In this document: piece by piece, positions 46,510 to 59,222 of the stretch
How the letters are laid out: each line of letters opens with the position of its first letter
How positions within the stretch are numbered: position 1 is the first letter of the stretch
Source: Adineta ricciae
Lineage: Eukaryota; Rotifera; Eurotatoria; Adinetida; Adinetidae
Length of the DNA stretch: 64,000 bases
Direction: 5' to 3'
NCBI GenBank assembly: GCA_905250025.1
Contig: CAJNOJ010000211.1
Span: 120,047-184,046, forward strand
Translations under genes and position numbers: made by a program
Notes under the pieces: generated by a model
Told to the model about the DNA's origin: nothing
The model's database searches: none
Seen by the model: the letters and a program-made list of their open reading frames with translations, nothing else

Positions 46510-49500
46510 CTATTCCAAAGAACGTTTCGGCGTTGGCATACAAAATATGGGTACTTCACGAGTTTTCCATACTTGTGGATCAATCGCTTGTGGAGTAAAG
46601 ATAACGTGTTGGGAAGACGAGTAATACCGAGTATTTTCATAGAGAAGTTCAAGAGACGAGTTACGTTTTTCATTATCCTAAATATTTGTGAATGAAACTA
46701 GTAATGTTCAACTATAAGGAATGTCAATTCTATTTACCATATAAATATCAATTTCATCAAGTAGTCGAAATGGTTGGTAAATCGACCCCCAAAGAGCAAC
46801 CAGAAAGCAGAATGTCGATATCGAGCGTTCACCACCGGATAACGAAGCTACGCTACGCTGATTCTTTTTGATCTATGCACAAAAGGAAGCAGATCTTCGG
46901 AAGAGATTTTCGTCAAAGAAACTTACAATAATTTCAAGTTCTTCACGTTTATGATCAATTTTAATATCGCAATCGTTGAAATAATGTTTCTCCATCAAAT
47001 CTTCAAATTTACGTCGAAGTAAAAATTGATGTTGATCAGCGATTCTACCAAAACGTTCCTTACGTTTATTGACAAACGTTTCAAGATGCTTAAAATTATA
47101 GAAAAAACTTTCAATGACACATCATGTAAATGACGATAATCTCTACTTTTAGTTGTGCTTGGCATCGGTCGCAAAGCTTTTTAAAAGTCGAAGCCGCATC
47201 TCGTTTGGTTTTGAATTCCTCAATAACTTGTCGACGTTGTTCTTGTCTAATTGAAAGAATTCAATTGTTTTCATACGTGAAACAGAATTTAACTTACGTG
47301 TCTTCATTCGATGTGAGAAAATGATTGATTCCATCGAGTTCGAGTTGAATCTCACGAACAGAACGGTTTGTTGACTTCGATGCTTTGGATTTCTAAATGA
47401 TAAATCCATTAACAATGCTCGAGATCAATGATGAGTGTGTAATCCTACCTTAGGGAGTTTTTTGGATAAATCAGCTATTCTTTCTTCATACTTTTCAATA
47501 TCTTCATTCAATTGAGTTGATTTCTTTGTTAATCGTGATATCTGTTGATTCATGTCCTGATATTTCGATCGTTCTTCGACTATTTTCTCGTCAATATCCA
47601 TGATTTCTTTCGTTTTCGACTCAACCTTTTTCACGATATTTTCATACTTTTGCGTGGTATCAACGAGATCTTGATGTTTCAATTCTTTTGCTTTTATGGC
47701 TTCGTCAAATTTCGCCTTTGCTGATATATAAGCGAGATTACATTCGTTCATCTTTTCTTCCAATTCTTCCGTAGTGAAGTCGTACGTGATTGGCATGACG
47801 GAGTTTATTCGATCTAATGCCTGAAAATCAGAATATTGATTAGTTTAGTACACAAAGGAAATTGGTATCACTGACCTTCATCAACTCTTTCAGTTTCTTT
47901 TGATTTTCTACGCTTGATTTCTTCATCGTTTCTAATTCAGTGACCGCTCTTTGTCGTTGTGCTTTTAAATCGTCAATTGATACATTCGTTTGATTGACTT
48001 GTTCGTGTAAATCTTTTATCTCTTTATTTAATTCTTCGTTCGACAACGACTGTGTAGTATTTGATGAGAAGTATCGAAGCGGTTGTCGATCATTTGTGTA
48101 AATTCGAAACGCCTTGTCCAGTTTCACATTCGAACCATCGCATGTCCATGCTTCTACAACTCGTTTCACCTTGTTATTGACACTTTCCCAAAGCAGAGCA
48201 CCAGTTCGTCGAAGTTGTTTCGCAGCTTCTAAATTCTCTATCAAAATCGTCGCTTCGATTTGCTTCAAATCGATCAGAGCACATTCAACCACAACATTCT
48301 CAATTTTGAGAACGTGATAAAACGACAAAAGATTCGCACGGCTTATTCGTTCCAGTGTGCCAGATATATCTGGTGTTCTGTCTCGATATTTCATCGTGAA
48401 AATCACTGGACGATATCCACTTGCATAGGTTGCAAATAGTTCCAGTAAAATACGTTCATCATGATATTCCGAACAAATAAATGCTGACATAATCGATGCC
48501 AAATGTTTTTCTACAGCATAGGCCCAACGTGGTTCAGTACAACGTATATATCGACCGATAGGTCCAATAGGTTTCTTCTTAAATCTATTGTCGTTTTGAA
48601 TAGCCTTGAGACAATCAGGCATCCATGCTCCATAAGCACTTGCTCGATCTTTTTCCAGTTTTTCCAATTCATCGAGTTCTTGTTTTTTCTGTTTCAGTTC
48701 GTTTTGAATGAGATCAAGTGTTGATTTTTTAGTACGAATAGTTTCGTTATTTGCATTGATTTCTTCGGTGTAGGTCGTCATCGCTTTATTCCATTGTAAT
48801 TGTTGATTTTCACGAGTTTGAATTTCATTTTCAACCTGCAGACGTTCGCGATCGCTTTGATTCGACTCTTGGCTCAGATTTTGATGTTCATCCTATATGT
48901 CAAAGATGAATCGTATAATTCAAGTTGAAGACATCGTAGTTACCATGTGTTTTTTCAAGCGCTTTTGCTCCTCTTCGATTTCAGTTAGCGATTGATGACA
49001 TTTTTCACAGTCACGTGATAATCGGTAAATCAACAATTCAATTTCTTTCTTTTCTTTGGAAAATTGATAATTCAATTCCCGCAGACCGTTGGGACCGGAA
49101 AGATCTTTTTCCACGTCTTCTTTATCGAGCGAAAACTCTTTTATTCTTCGATCGAGATCGTTCATTCGATTCTAAAGAAACAAAAAGTCAAAGTGCTCAT
49201 CAAAATAACAAACGCTCTTCATTACTGTTATTTCGGTGAATCGCTTTTCTGTTTCATCTTTGCTCTTCTGTGTTTGATCTAGTTCATTTTTTATCGTCGA
49301 CAATTCCTAGAATCGAACAATATCATCCACATTCTCATCTTTTCAATCATCGTACTTGTTGAGCTTCGTTGCCACGTGCTACGATTAATTCTACTTCTAA
49401 TTTGTGCTTATTCTCTTCTTGGTCACGACGGATTTCAATCTTTTTCACTTGTTGATCTAATGGTTCCATTGCTCGAAGCATATCAACATGTTTCTAGAAT

Positions 49501-50438
49501 TGATCGTTACCATTAACACATAATTAAAGTGAGGATCGTACTTCTTTCATCATATTTATTCGTTGACTAATTGATTGTACAGTACAAACGGCTTCTTCAT
49601 AAGCTTGTTTGATTTGGTCCAATTGAGACACTTTCATATAGAACTAGAACATAGGTGTGTCCAATTAAGGACTTGTGAATGATATCGCACTCACTTGATA
49701 CTTCTTTCGAGCATCACTGTTCAACAAGAACGTTTTGGCGATTTCTTGATGCAAAACACATAATGGATTTTCGGGTGAAATTGATAATGCTTGAATAATT
49801 TCAGCAACAGTTTCTTTCCCACTGCCAATGATCTTACGATGCTCACCTAAAAACAAAGTAATTCCGTTCATTCAAATCTTTTGAATTGGTAACGAACAAA
49901 TAGAAACTTACCCAGTACTTTGTAGAATGATCGAGCTGCAGAGATCCTTCGTACGATCTGAATTTCTTTTCCATAAAGTTCAGGTTTATACGCTTCAGCA
50001 CCTTCATTGGCTAATGTGATCGTCAATTCTGCAGAACTAAATTTATCGTCAAATTGAAAATGATGAAAGTATTGTTGAGATAATTGTGACATACGTTTCT
50101 CCTTTACGGATGAACGATTGAACATTTGCTGTTCGACCGGTAGTTCTTGCTTGAGCGCCCAGACAAAGACAAATAGCATTGGCTATGGTTGATTTCCCTG
50201 AACCATTTGCACCGGTAACGATTTGCATGGGAGTTGGATGAAATTTCATAGAAAAATTTTTATGACACATAAAATTGAGCATTTGAAGTTCTTTGATCTG
50301 GCCGATTGTATATAATTGTTTTTCTTTTGTTGTATCGGCTGTTTTCTTCTTTTTCACTGTGGAAGACATAGGAGACACGATTTGATTATTATTCAAATCC
50401 GATGTAGATCGAAACGGCCGTTTCGTATTATTCGCCAT
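46510..50438 (-). CDS. SMC6: SMC6, structural maintenance of chromosomes protein 6
   Basis: A many-exon gene for the SMC6 subunit of the SMC5/6 DNA-repair and genome-stability complex. The start at 50438 ([20 protein letters not shown]) precedes the N-terminal ATPase lobe with [18 protein letters not shown] and Walker [28 protein letters not shown] corresponds to the Q-loop region. Two long coiled coils flank a hinge ([38 protein letters not shown]). The C-terminal lobe has the ABC signature [20 protein letters not shown], Walker [12 protein letters not shown], and the final exon [16 protein letters not shown]. An acceptor-like catttag directly abuts the ATG. All ATPase motifs are present, so it should be functional. 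Introns are about 50-60 bases. Confidence 0.93.
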
Positions 50439-51626
50439 CTAAATGAAAGATGTGTTCATCAGTCAATATATATATACACCAGTTCGATCGTCAACATGCA
50501 ATTGACACACTCATATGACTAATGATACATAAGAGTATACGATTGAAGTGATACGCGCGTATTTTAAATAGAGGACACTGCTTCTGACGAAAATGAATGT
50601 CATCGATCAACGTCAATAGCGCGAACAACGCTCAGCAGTTTGTATGTTCTCTACCATAATTTTCGCAAAAAAGAAGAAGTTATAAACTACAGTAAATATT
50701 TACAAAGAAACGATTGTCATCATCTATGTGTGCGGTCACATGACAGAAAGCATTGCATAGTTTATATGTGTGGGTGGCATATCTAGGTAGGTATTCGTAA
50801 ATACCATGAGAATAGCTCACACGTCACCGATTGACTACGCACTCTACGTATTGAAACAAACGGATGGCAGTTAGTGCAGTATAAGCTAGTGGGACATGAT
50901 CATGCTGATTAATATAGAAAATGTTCGAATAATGACGCACCTACGATACATATGCATGTCCAACTCCAGGATGTTCGATGACTGCCTGTTTGAAGAAAAC
51001 TAGCTACAGATGTTTTTTGTACAGTGAGATATGTTTGAGATCGAATCGAATCATCCATCTGTCAAAAGAGGCGGACGTATCGTAGGAATAATTCCCCAGA
51101 TGTATCTTGATTGGTTGTTACTGATGTCCGATTTCTGACAAAGTAATAGTATAGATGGCGACAGTGTAACGTTTTCAAATGTCCGGTGAATGAATAGTTT
51201 TTTTAAAGTTATGTCTAGCCGACGACATGAATTTAAAAGTTTTAAAGAATTCACCACTCCTACGAATGTTCATTCGAACGTTAACTATCTTGTATGAATA
51301 TTTTCAAAACTGTATAAAAAATCTCTTAAATCTTCGATTTATCAAGTAAGTAAAAGAAAAGCACAGCACAATTAACACAAACAACGAACGATGTGTAGAC
51401 ACGAATGCTCTTTTCAAAGATCCGGTCAAAATAGTACGAATCCTTGCTTTCCATGTGGTTCTGAGACCTATGTGGACAATGTGTTTCCTGACATCTATGC
51501 ATCTGTTCATTGGACAACATACATATAATTGACGCGAACAACTGAACAATGTCTTTGTTCTGAAATCAGAAACGATTATTTTATTCTTCAACACTGCCAT
51601 CGTGTCATTTGTCTGATAAATTTACC
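50439..51626. other. divergent intergenic region, 1.2 kb
   Basis: Promoters of SMC6 (leftward) and the basic-protein gene (rightward) lie here. No ORF with recognisable content, RNA gene or obvious repeat is visible. Confidence 0.4.
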
Positions 51627-53879
51627 ATGTTTACTTCCATTAACTGTACTGTGTTCGACATTCCGTTGACATGGGATCGACATCGTTTTGAAGCATCACG
51701 TAATAAATGCCGACAAGCTCGAAAATTGATCGATGCTAGTGTTAATGGTAATTATGTCTTTTCATTTGATATTAACGAACTCTTCTTATCCACTTAGCGC
51801 AATTCAATAAACAACTTCGAGATGTTTTCTATGGAAAACTCGATATCGAAAACAATATTCTGGAAAGTCAACAACGTCTGGCCAACCAAGAGAAAAAAGT
51901 CCGTGCGCTCGATAATCTAACTGAAGTAGCTGCACAATCATTGACTGATTACTTCGATAAGGTAATATATTTTCTTTTCAATCCACTGGTTTTGATAACA
52001 GTTGGCCTTCCACATGTAGCGAATGGAAACTGTCCGTGCAGCAATACAAGAACATTGTAATGCTATTCAGGAAATTCTTCGAGAAGAAAATGATCATTGG
52101 CAAGAAATTCACTCTGCTATCGATCAGTATGTTTTCGCACTTTTTTTGCATACACGTTCTCCACGCTGCACTGTCTATAGGAATTTGATTACTTTGGATG
52201 ATATTCATCCACCGAAGAATACTGATCAAGAAACACCATTAGCGAATATTCATACAATCGATGAAGTCGACGAAGAAGAACATACTTCGAAATTATTGGT
52301 AAGTATTTCCAATACAATACAGAATTTTGAATTATTCATTGTATGTTTAAATAGAATGATAAAACGGTGACACCACTTTTAACTGAAATGATTCGAAGTA
52401 TGTTGTTCGCCGAGGAATTGCTCTTTCCAATTTTGTTCGTTCGTAGAATCCCGATTGTTATCGAATCGTTCTTCAATAAGACGATCAAATCTTCTTCCAT
52501 CAACAGAAAATTTGATTCAAAGCAAAGAGGAACGATTTAGTGTTATGCCTCCTTTAAATTCCGCACGTCGAACACTTCCTGTTGTCGATACAACATTCGT
52601 TGTGAAACTTGAAGATTCAAAATCCACTGAATCAAATCAATCCCATCAAGTTGAAATGGAGCAGCCTGAACCTTTACCTGTGACGACTATTATACCTATT
52701 GAATCTGTAGCAATGACAACGGTCACACCAATCGAATCGATATCTACTGCTGAAGTTGAAGCATCGCCAAGTTATTCTCAGCCGAAACCACCAGCACGAT
52801 TGTACTTTTCACCAACACTTCTCTTAGATGATGGTGACTCGGAACCTGTACAACCGGTTCTTTCGACTATTGATCAAAATCAATCAAGTAAGACATACAT
52901 CACCTTCGAATATTAGATAATTATTATTTTATTTCGTAGTTAATATTAAACCAAAAATTGCAACGCGTCGATTCGGTCAAACATTTTTACTTGACAATGT
53001 TAAAACCGAAGAAATCGATAAGAGTCAAGATACGGAAAACATTCGACCCAATATTTCAGACGAAATACCATTTCTTATTCATTCAGATCCGACATTGTTA
53101 CCGGAGAAGCAAACTTTAAATGAGTCCGATCATCCTCAATTGGAAATTGCTGACATTCAGTAGGAGAAGCTCAATCATGAGTTTGTTCCTTCTAATGTAA
53201 ATTTCTTTTCTCTTCCGTAGGAAATCGATTATTTACACGAAACGACGAACACATGCTGTTGCTGAACCAAAAGCTAATCCAGAACCTGTTCATATGACAC
53301 GGCGTACAGCACGAAAACCAAAGCCAGCAATGGAAATTGAACCCATCAAACGTCCAGCTCGAAAGCGTAAACAATCGGTAGTGGATCTCGATGATGGAAA
53401 CACGAATATCGTTGCTTTACCAAAGAAAAAAGCCAATCGAGCTACAACAAAAAGTACCACAAGAAAACCAAGAGCAAAAAAGGAGAAAGGTCTGTTCTCA
53501 TTCAGTACCAAAGAAGCAAAACTCATCGTCTAACTTATTCTAGAAATACCGATTCGTGAACCATCACCATTACCAATTATCGATCGATCGAAACATTATT
53601 CAACACGTTTTTCTACACGTAATTAAAATTCTTATTGTTTCTACCTGTAGTCGCAAATCTATGCATATTTTAGGCTCGCATCGATTGAACAATCAAACTT
53701 TATCGACAATAGCTACGTTAAGCGAGGATGAAAATCAAAGCAAATCAAAACGATCTCGTACTAAATCGACAAAACTTGATGCTGAACCAGTCGTTAAGAA
53801 ACCTCGTGCGAAAAAAGCTAAGGATGAAACGAAAACTCGCGCTAAATCAATGATTACTACACGGAATCGGAAGAAATAG
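51627..53879 (+). CDS. basic, coiled-coil nuclear-type protein, family not recognised
   Basis: About nine exons from MFTSINCTVFDIPLTWDRHR to SMITTRNRKK. The N-terminal third is helical and probably coiled (RQARKLIDASVNG|AQFNKQL; NNILESQQRLANQEKKVRAL; RMETVRAAIQEHCNAIQEIL). The centre is acidic and Ser/Pro-rich. The C-terminus is strongly basic with repeated motifs (RRTARKPKPAM, RPARKRKQSV, TTRKPRAKKEKG, VVKKPRAKKAKDETKTRAKS) like AT-hook or chromatin-binding tails. The layout recalls shugoshin or other kinetochore/chromatin proteins, but no diagnostic motif was found, so function is not assigned. Its last 15 codons are repeated after the N at 58938. Confidence 0.65.
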
Positions 53880-54129
53880 AAACCATAATTAGAGTATAGA
53901 TAGACATATTTGTATATTTTTTAACTTGTAAATAATCAAAGTAGTTTTGTGTATCGTGTATGAACTAAAAGTTGTTATAATTCTTACGAATAAATAAATG
54001 TTCTTGAACCTCGTTTTCCTACTGATCAATCGATCTTTTCAAATATATCAAACAACGGATATAGATTTAATTTCATATATTTAATTTCATTTCATTTCAT
54101 ATCCTTCTCGAAATGATATCTATATACAA

Positions 54130-54891
54130 TTAAACTAGAAAAGTAATAACTAGAAAACATAATTGAATTGATGTATGCAATTGTTTCGATGCAGTACTCG
54201 AAAAAGGATAATAAAAAAAAGATTTTTTCGGATTAACTTGTTCATAATGAATTCTTCCAAATCCGGAAGCAGTGAAACCAGTTCTCTGTGCACCAGCCAC
54301 ATTGATTTTACTTGCACTCGATGCATTCACAAACACTTCGTTCATTAAACATCGTTGGGCATTAACTTCTCCTTTACCACTAACTGAAATAAAACCAGTG
54401 CCGGCTACAACACCACGAATTGATAATTGTGCTGAATCAGAAACTCGAGCATAAAGTTTAGAAGCAACTTGTACAGCTACATGTGCGACACTGTTGCCTG
54501 ATAGTTCAAGTGAAAGTGTTCGTGCGTATATTGAATTAATTGTGAATAATTTTGCACTGTCATTCAAAACAATCGTCGATGGATATGTATGCAAACGTAA
54601 ATGAGCATTTATTCTTGGGAAATAATGTTTCAGTCGTTTGAAATAGATACGAAGATTAGGTGGGCGATCGATGTTCAACATTCTTTCATGAATCCATTGT
54701 TCGGTTTCGATTTGAATCATTGATGAACTTCTGTTGAATGGGGTAAATTCGATTTGAAATTTGATCCCACCACCACCTTCAAATGAACTTATATTGCCTT
54801 CAAAGTCATATTCTAAACGACGGATGGTTCGGTCTTTTGAAATGGTCAGTGCTATTGAGATGAATAGAAGAAGGAGCCTGATATAATCCAT
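54130..54891 (-). CDS. secreted GIN-domain (DUF2807-like) protein, copy A
   Basis: A single-exon 253-residue protein: signal peptide (MDYIRLLLLFISIALTIS), then a right-handed beta-solenoid-like region with repeating strands and sG turns (LSLELSGNSVAHVAVQVASK, LYARVSDSAQLSIRGVVAG, GFISVSGKGEVNAQRC, VFVNASSASKINVAG, GFTASGFGRIHYEQVNPKK), the pattern of the bacterial GIN/DUF2807 'head' domain. A C-terminal hydrophobic stretch (LHTSIQLCFLVITFLV) may be a GPI signal. The family is common in Bacteroidetes and rare in animals, so acquisition from bacteria is possible. Function is unknown. The second copy at 59223 differs at about 20 residues. Confidence 0.65.
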   Translation of the reverse strand: MDYIRLLLLFISIALTISKDRTIRRLEYDFEGNISSFEGGGGIKFQIEFTPFNRSSSMIQIETEQWIHERMLNIDRPPNLRIYFKRLKHYFPRINAHLRLHTYPSTIVLNDSAKLFTINSIYARTLSLELSGNSVAHVAVQVASKLYARVSDSAQLSIRGVVAGTGFISVSGKGEVNAQRCLMNEVFVNASSASKINVAGAQRTGFTASGFGRIHYEQVNPKKSFFYYPFSSTASKQLHTSIQLCFLVITFLV

Positions 54892-55368
54892 CGCGAACGA
54901 ACAGAAATATTTGATCGAAAAGAACGATCGTTGTTGTCGTATATATACATATCACTGTCGCTGTATAGTCAAGTCAGACTTGCCGTTTTCGTTTCTTGTA
55001 GAGGAAAACAGATGGGTGGTGGATTGGTAATGTTCATGTTTATTATAATGATCAAAACAACAAAAGAAAATCGAAAAGAATATGTTTTTTTTTTCAAACG
55101 AAACAGACATATACAGTGAAGACGAACAATAAACGAATGACACTGAAAGGAGAAAAATATGGAATGATAAACATGAATGATTGGCATACAGCAAAGATAA
55201 ATGAATTCAGAACTGAATGATTTGTTCTTGTTGCTGTATGTATTTAAAGACATTTTGTAGCAAAACTATGTACAGAAGAATAAATGATAATGAACTACTC
55301 AGAAAGAAGAGAGCGAAAAATCAAAGCAATGAATTGACTAAAGGAGAATGAGTTGTGTGTGTAGGAAA

Positions 55369-58300
55369 TTAATCATCGATTTTATGCGCCATCATTTGTT
55401 CCCATTTTTGTGACATGTCGAGCTTCTTTACTGGACGAACGAGCGGTGCTTGAGCTTTCTAAATAAATGAAATGAAAATCGATTGAAAAAGAAGAGGAAC
55501 TCTTTTTGTTTTTAGTCAAAGTACTTCATTTTCTGTTCGTTTCATTCGTTCAATTTTATCAAAATAACGTTCTTGATCATCGTCATGTTCTTCTTGAGAA
55601 ACATTGCCCGAATCACCATTAACTGTCGTATTGGTTGATGATGAACTGCCACTAATAGAATTACGTTGTTTTCTAACAGAAGCAAATGGTTTTTCGTGAA
55701 AGGAACACTCCGAAGTTTTTACCTTAATTCTTGTTCTCTCGCATGGCATTGACGTTTTTCAAATTTCAATCTATCAATCGATGATACCTTCGAATAATCA
55801 ACGATTTTAGCAGCAGGGCCAGCACTAGGTGCAACTGAGTTTGTATTTGGACTTGAAAATTTATTTCGCACAGCTGACAATGCTACAAATGCAAAAATTC
55901 CCATCCGATGACACAAGCAAGATGATTACTTACATAAATTGTTAGGATTGGTATTAATCTTCGGTTTTAAATGTCCATTCATTGTTGGTGTGATTGGTCC
56001 TTGAGGGCGTAATACGTGTTGGTTCTCACTATCACGGCGTGTTTTGCTTGTAGAAATCGCTTGAGACGATTGACTTTTGGGTAAAGTTGAAACAAGTTCT
56101 TGATACTTTCGTGGATCAGCATGCTCGTCACTTGTATGTTGGATACGACCTAATTGCCGGAGTTCTCGTTCTTTTGCACGTATAGCTTCGATTTCACGCT
56201 GGACTATATTGTTGGTATTGTGTGCTGTAAGAATGTTTTGATTGGATACCGAACGAGGAAGCATTCCATTTGCTGAGCTTGTACGAAGAATAGGCATACC
56301 ATTTTCGCTAAAACGGGTTAATTCTTGAGAAACAACATTGCTCATTTGTTTGAAATCTTCATGTGGTTCGAAAACAAGATTTTGTGACGAAATAATCGAA
56401 CGACGTGGCGATGATATTGTTGCTTGGGAGTCAAGATTGGAGTTGTTGGATTTAGATGCAAAAAAGTCTAAATTGGACATGAAGGAAGTACTGCGAACGG
56501 GTTGTGTTGTTGATGAAGGTAGAGATTCGGATTTAATGGATTCATTAATGGAGTGAGACATTGTAGTGGATCCATCGTCGGAGAAGCCACATTTTTTACG
56601 TTGTCGTTTTAATTCGTCCTCCTTTTCCTTAGTCTCCCGTATTTCTCGCGCAATTAACGATTCTGAGTAGTACATATTGCTTGGCGAACTTGACGAATTC
56701 ATCGACGAATCACTTGTTGAATATACGATTTGATCAACAGTAGTTCCATGACGAGTGTGATTATTCTCAAGCTAAATAGAAAGACAAAGAAAGTTAATAG
56801 TTAAGTCTTGCATAGAATCAACTACGTGGATACTACGCTGATTAAGTCAACAATCAAACAAAGATCATTTCCGCAGCTAATGTTCAATCTAATAATGTCT
56901 AGCCGTTCTTTAACGATGAGTTCACCATATGGTCACTTCTGTTGCAGCAAAATGAAGTTAAAGCCTTACGGACAAACGGAAACTAGTGTTGTTGTCTCAT
57001 CAAACTTTCCTCTTCGTTTTCGCTCTATTCATCTATCTTCTTGTGCCTGAAGAAGACAGATATTTCAATATTACCTGTTTTTCTTCGATGACAACATCTT
57101 TGGTTGTGGCAGTATGATCGGTATACTTATTCATGTTTGAATTTTCGGGATATGATTGTCGTCTAATGTTATTATTTGGCGATGTTGGTTGATAAACTGG
57201 TAGGTTTCGTTTCAAACTTCCATAACTAATCGGTACTTTCTTATGGTTATGTTTTATTTCGGGCGTCTGTAGTAGATGTTCGTTGGATTGGGATAATGTT
57301 TTGTTTGTGTCGGATATTTTCTGCTCGAATAACGCTTTTATATTGGCAGTTTTAACTTTAATTGACCCGCGATCGTCTAATCTTTCGTTATAACGTGCAT
57401 CGATATGTTTCTTCTCTTGGTTTTCATCGGAATGATTAGGTTGTGTGGAATGATAGGATTCACGATTACTGTTAACAGATGGGAGAGTCGATGAGTAGGT
57501 AGAACCATCCAAACGTTTAGTTTGGGATTTTGATGTGTTGGTTGGTTTATTCTCAGCACGTGGTTGAGCCAAGTGAACAGACGACGAAAGAAGTGAAGCA
57601 AATTCGTTGATGCGATCCTTATGGATTGGTTTTGGAGCAGAAAGTGGGTCGATTTTCTGGGTTTGATAGGTTACTTTCGGTGCTTCGACTTCTGTTTCGT
57701 TCGTTGGTGGTGACTTCTTCACAGTTTGAAGAAGTTCAGTAAGAAGAGTACTCTTAATGGAACGAGTTTGATGTTCAATGGATGAGGATAATGAGGATGA
57801 TGATGTGTCTAAATGTGATAAGTAAAAAATTTTCTAATTTGATTCTTGAATGAAAGGAAGAGAAGCGGTCAGAAACGAGAAAGAAAAAGACGCATAAGTT
57901 AGGGTGAGAGAAAAAAAGAAGAAGAAGCATCGGTTACTCTTCTCACCCTCGGTGTCGACGACAAGATGAAAAGAACTTTTTTTTTCTCTCTCGTCTTTTG
58001 TCAAATTGGTCAACTGAGTTACGTCATCTGTTCCTGTTGAACTGTTGTCTTAAGACTCACTAGACAAAAAAAAAGGAAGAAGAACTCGAAATATGTGCGT
58101 GATTAGATGAGACACTATTAAGCTAATACCTTTCTTCAACTTGTCTTTTAATCAGGTCAGAATCGTAATAGATGAACAATAGAATAACAAATGAGCTGTT
58201 ACATTCTCATCGTACATTTACTTAGGAGAGAAATGAGAGATTAAAATAGCAACACTGAACAAAAATAATTGTACAATAAACAAAAGAGCAGGTGAACCTT

Positions 58301-58937
58301 CCCATTTGTTAAGAATAGAAAGAATTACGCCACTTTTTGCTTTAGTTCTCTAAAGAGGAATGTCAATCTGTAGCTGAGATTAGATGATAAACATATCGTA
58401 CGACAATTGCAGTGTTAAATCTTTCATTAACAAGCTTGAACCAAAATAAAAAAAAGCTATTGATTGAAAAGAAAGAGAGATAGTTATTCGCACGACGGTA
58501 TTTTTCATATTGAAACAAATGTTCATTTTTTGAAATCGAGAAGGCTGAGCAAGAGAAAAAGGGTATTAGTTCTATTGGATATGTATGCATTTGTATATCT
58601 CGTTTCAGTTCATTCGTTGATTCTTTTCACCTGTTTTCAATCAATTGAGACTTGCATCGTTTTTATGAGAGATATGACCGATACAGCCCAGTCAGTAGAA
58701 CTAATTGACCTTATCAAATACAGGCAATGAACCACAGAGGAATAGAGGTTATCTGTTCGCAAATACTTGTGATTATCTTATACCTTTATTTAATGACGTT
58801 GATTTCGATTTCGACTTCGATTGGATTGGTGACGAGGAACGCGGAATACCTGTTGAGGACTTTTTCTTCTCAGACGTTTGAATACCACAAGACGAGACCG
58901 ACGATAACGAATCATCTAATAGATTCTTTTTAGTTTT
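55369..58937 (-). CDS. MISP/AKAP2-like cytoskeletal protein, copy A (N-terminus cut)
   Basis: Exons, in gene order: 58784-58937 (cut at the N; LLDDSLSSVSSCGIQTSEKK), then after a 975-base intron 57808 leftward (DTSSSSLSSSIEHQTRSIK ... KALFEQKISDTNKTLSQSN), and further exons ending KKLDMSQKWEQMMAHKIDD at 55369. Signature segments SESLIAREIRETKEKEDELK and IVQREIEAIRAKERELRQLG match the C-terminal helical domain shared by MISP and PALM2-AKAP2 (IEREI...EREEELRR). Those proteins bind actin and, for AKAP2, the PKA regulatory subunit; a PKA site is not evident here. The rest is Ser/Asn-rich disordered. Junctions at 57808/58784 (phase 1), ...QELR|KQRNS and ...RTENE|KAQAP were checked by phase. Confidence 0.65.
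57809..58783 (-). other. 975-base intron of the MISP-like gene
   Basis: GT-AG, phase 1, by far the longest intron seen in the window (most are 50-70 bases). It is preserved at 974 bases in copy B. It holds AT-rich sequence and a TC/GA-rich patch near 57890-57990, and no ORF worth keeping. Confidence 0.65.
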
Positions 58938-58938
58938 N
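58938..58938. other. single-N join between two copies of the same region
   Basis: Sequence to the left stops inside a coding exon; sequence to the right restarts 5.1 kb earlier in the same gene order. It is best explained as a scaffolding or contig join. Confidence 0.85.
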
Positions 58939-59222
58939 CTCGCGCTAAATCAATGATTACTACACGGAATCGGAAGAAATAGAAACCATAATTAGAGTAT
59001 AGATAGACATATTTGTATATTTTTTAACTTGTAAATAATCAAAGTAGTTTTGTGTATCGTGTATGAACTAAAAGTTGTTATAATTCTTACGAATAAATAA
59101 ATGTTCTTGAACCTCGTTTTCCTACTGATCAATCGATCTTTTCAAATATATCAAACAATGGATATAGATCTGATTTCATATATTTCATTTCATATCCTTC
59201 TCAAAATGATATCTATATACAA

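Larger units (their letters stand above)
53836..58937. repeat. 5.1-kb duplicated segment, copy A
   Basis: From the last codons of the basic-protein gene to inside an exon of the MISP-like gene, this sequence is repeated collinearly at 58939-64000 with a few percent substitutions and small indels. It ends at a single N. Confidence 0.95.

Noticed and set aside
51304-51600. 98-codon minus-strand frame upstream of the basic-protein gene
   Set aside because: Overlapped by another frame of similar length, no domain and no transcript logic; probably non-coding.
55516-55749. peptide around SECSFHEKPFASV as part of the MISP-like protein
   Set aside because: Phase analysis shows this stretch is an intron (gtaaaaac...ctgttag) between QELR and KQRNS.
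57895-57960. hairpin GGTGAGAG/CTCTTCTCACC inside the long intron
   Set aside because: Two bases of one arm are missing in copy B, so pairing is not preserved; probably chance in a TC/GA-rich patch.
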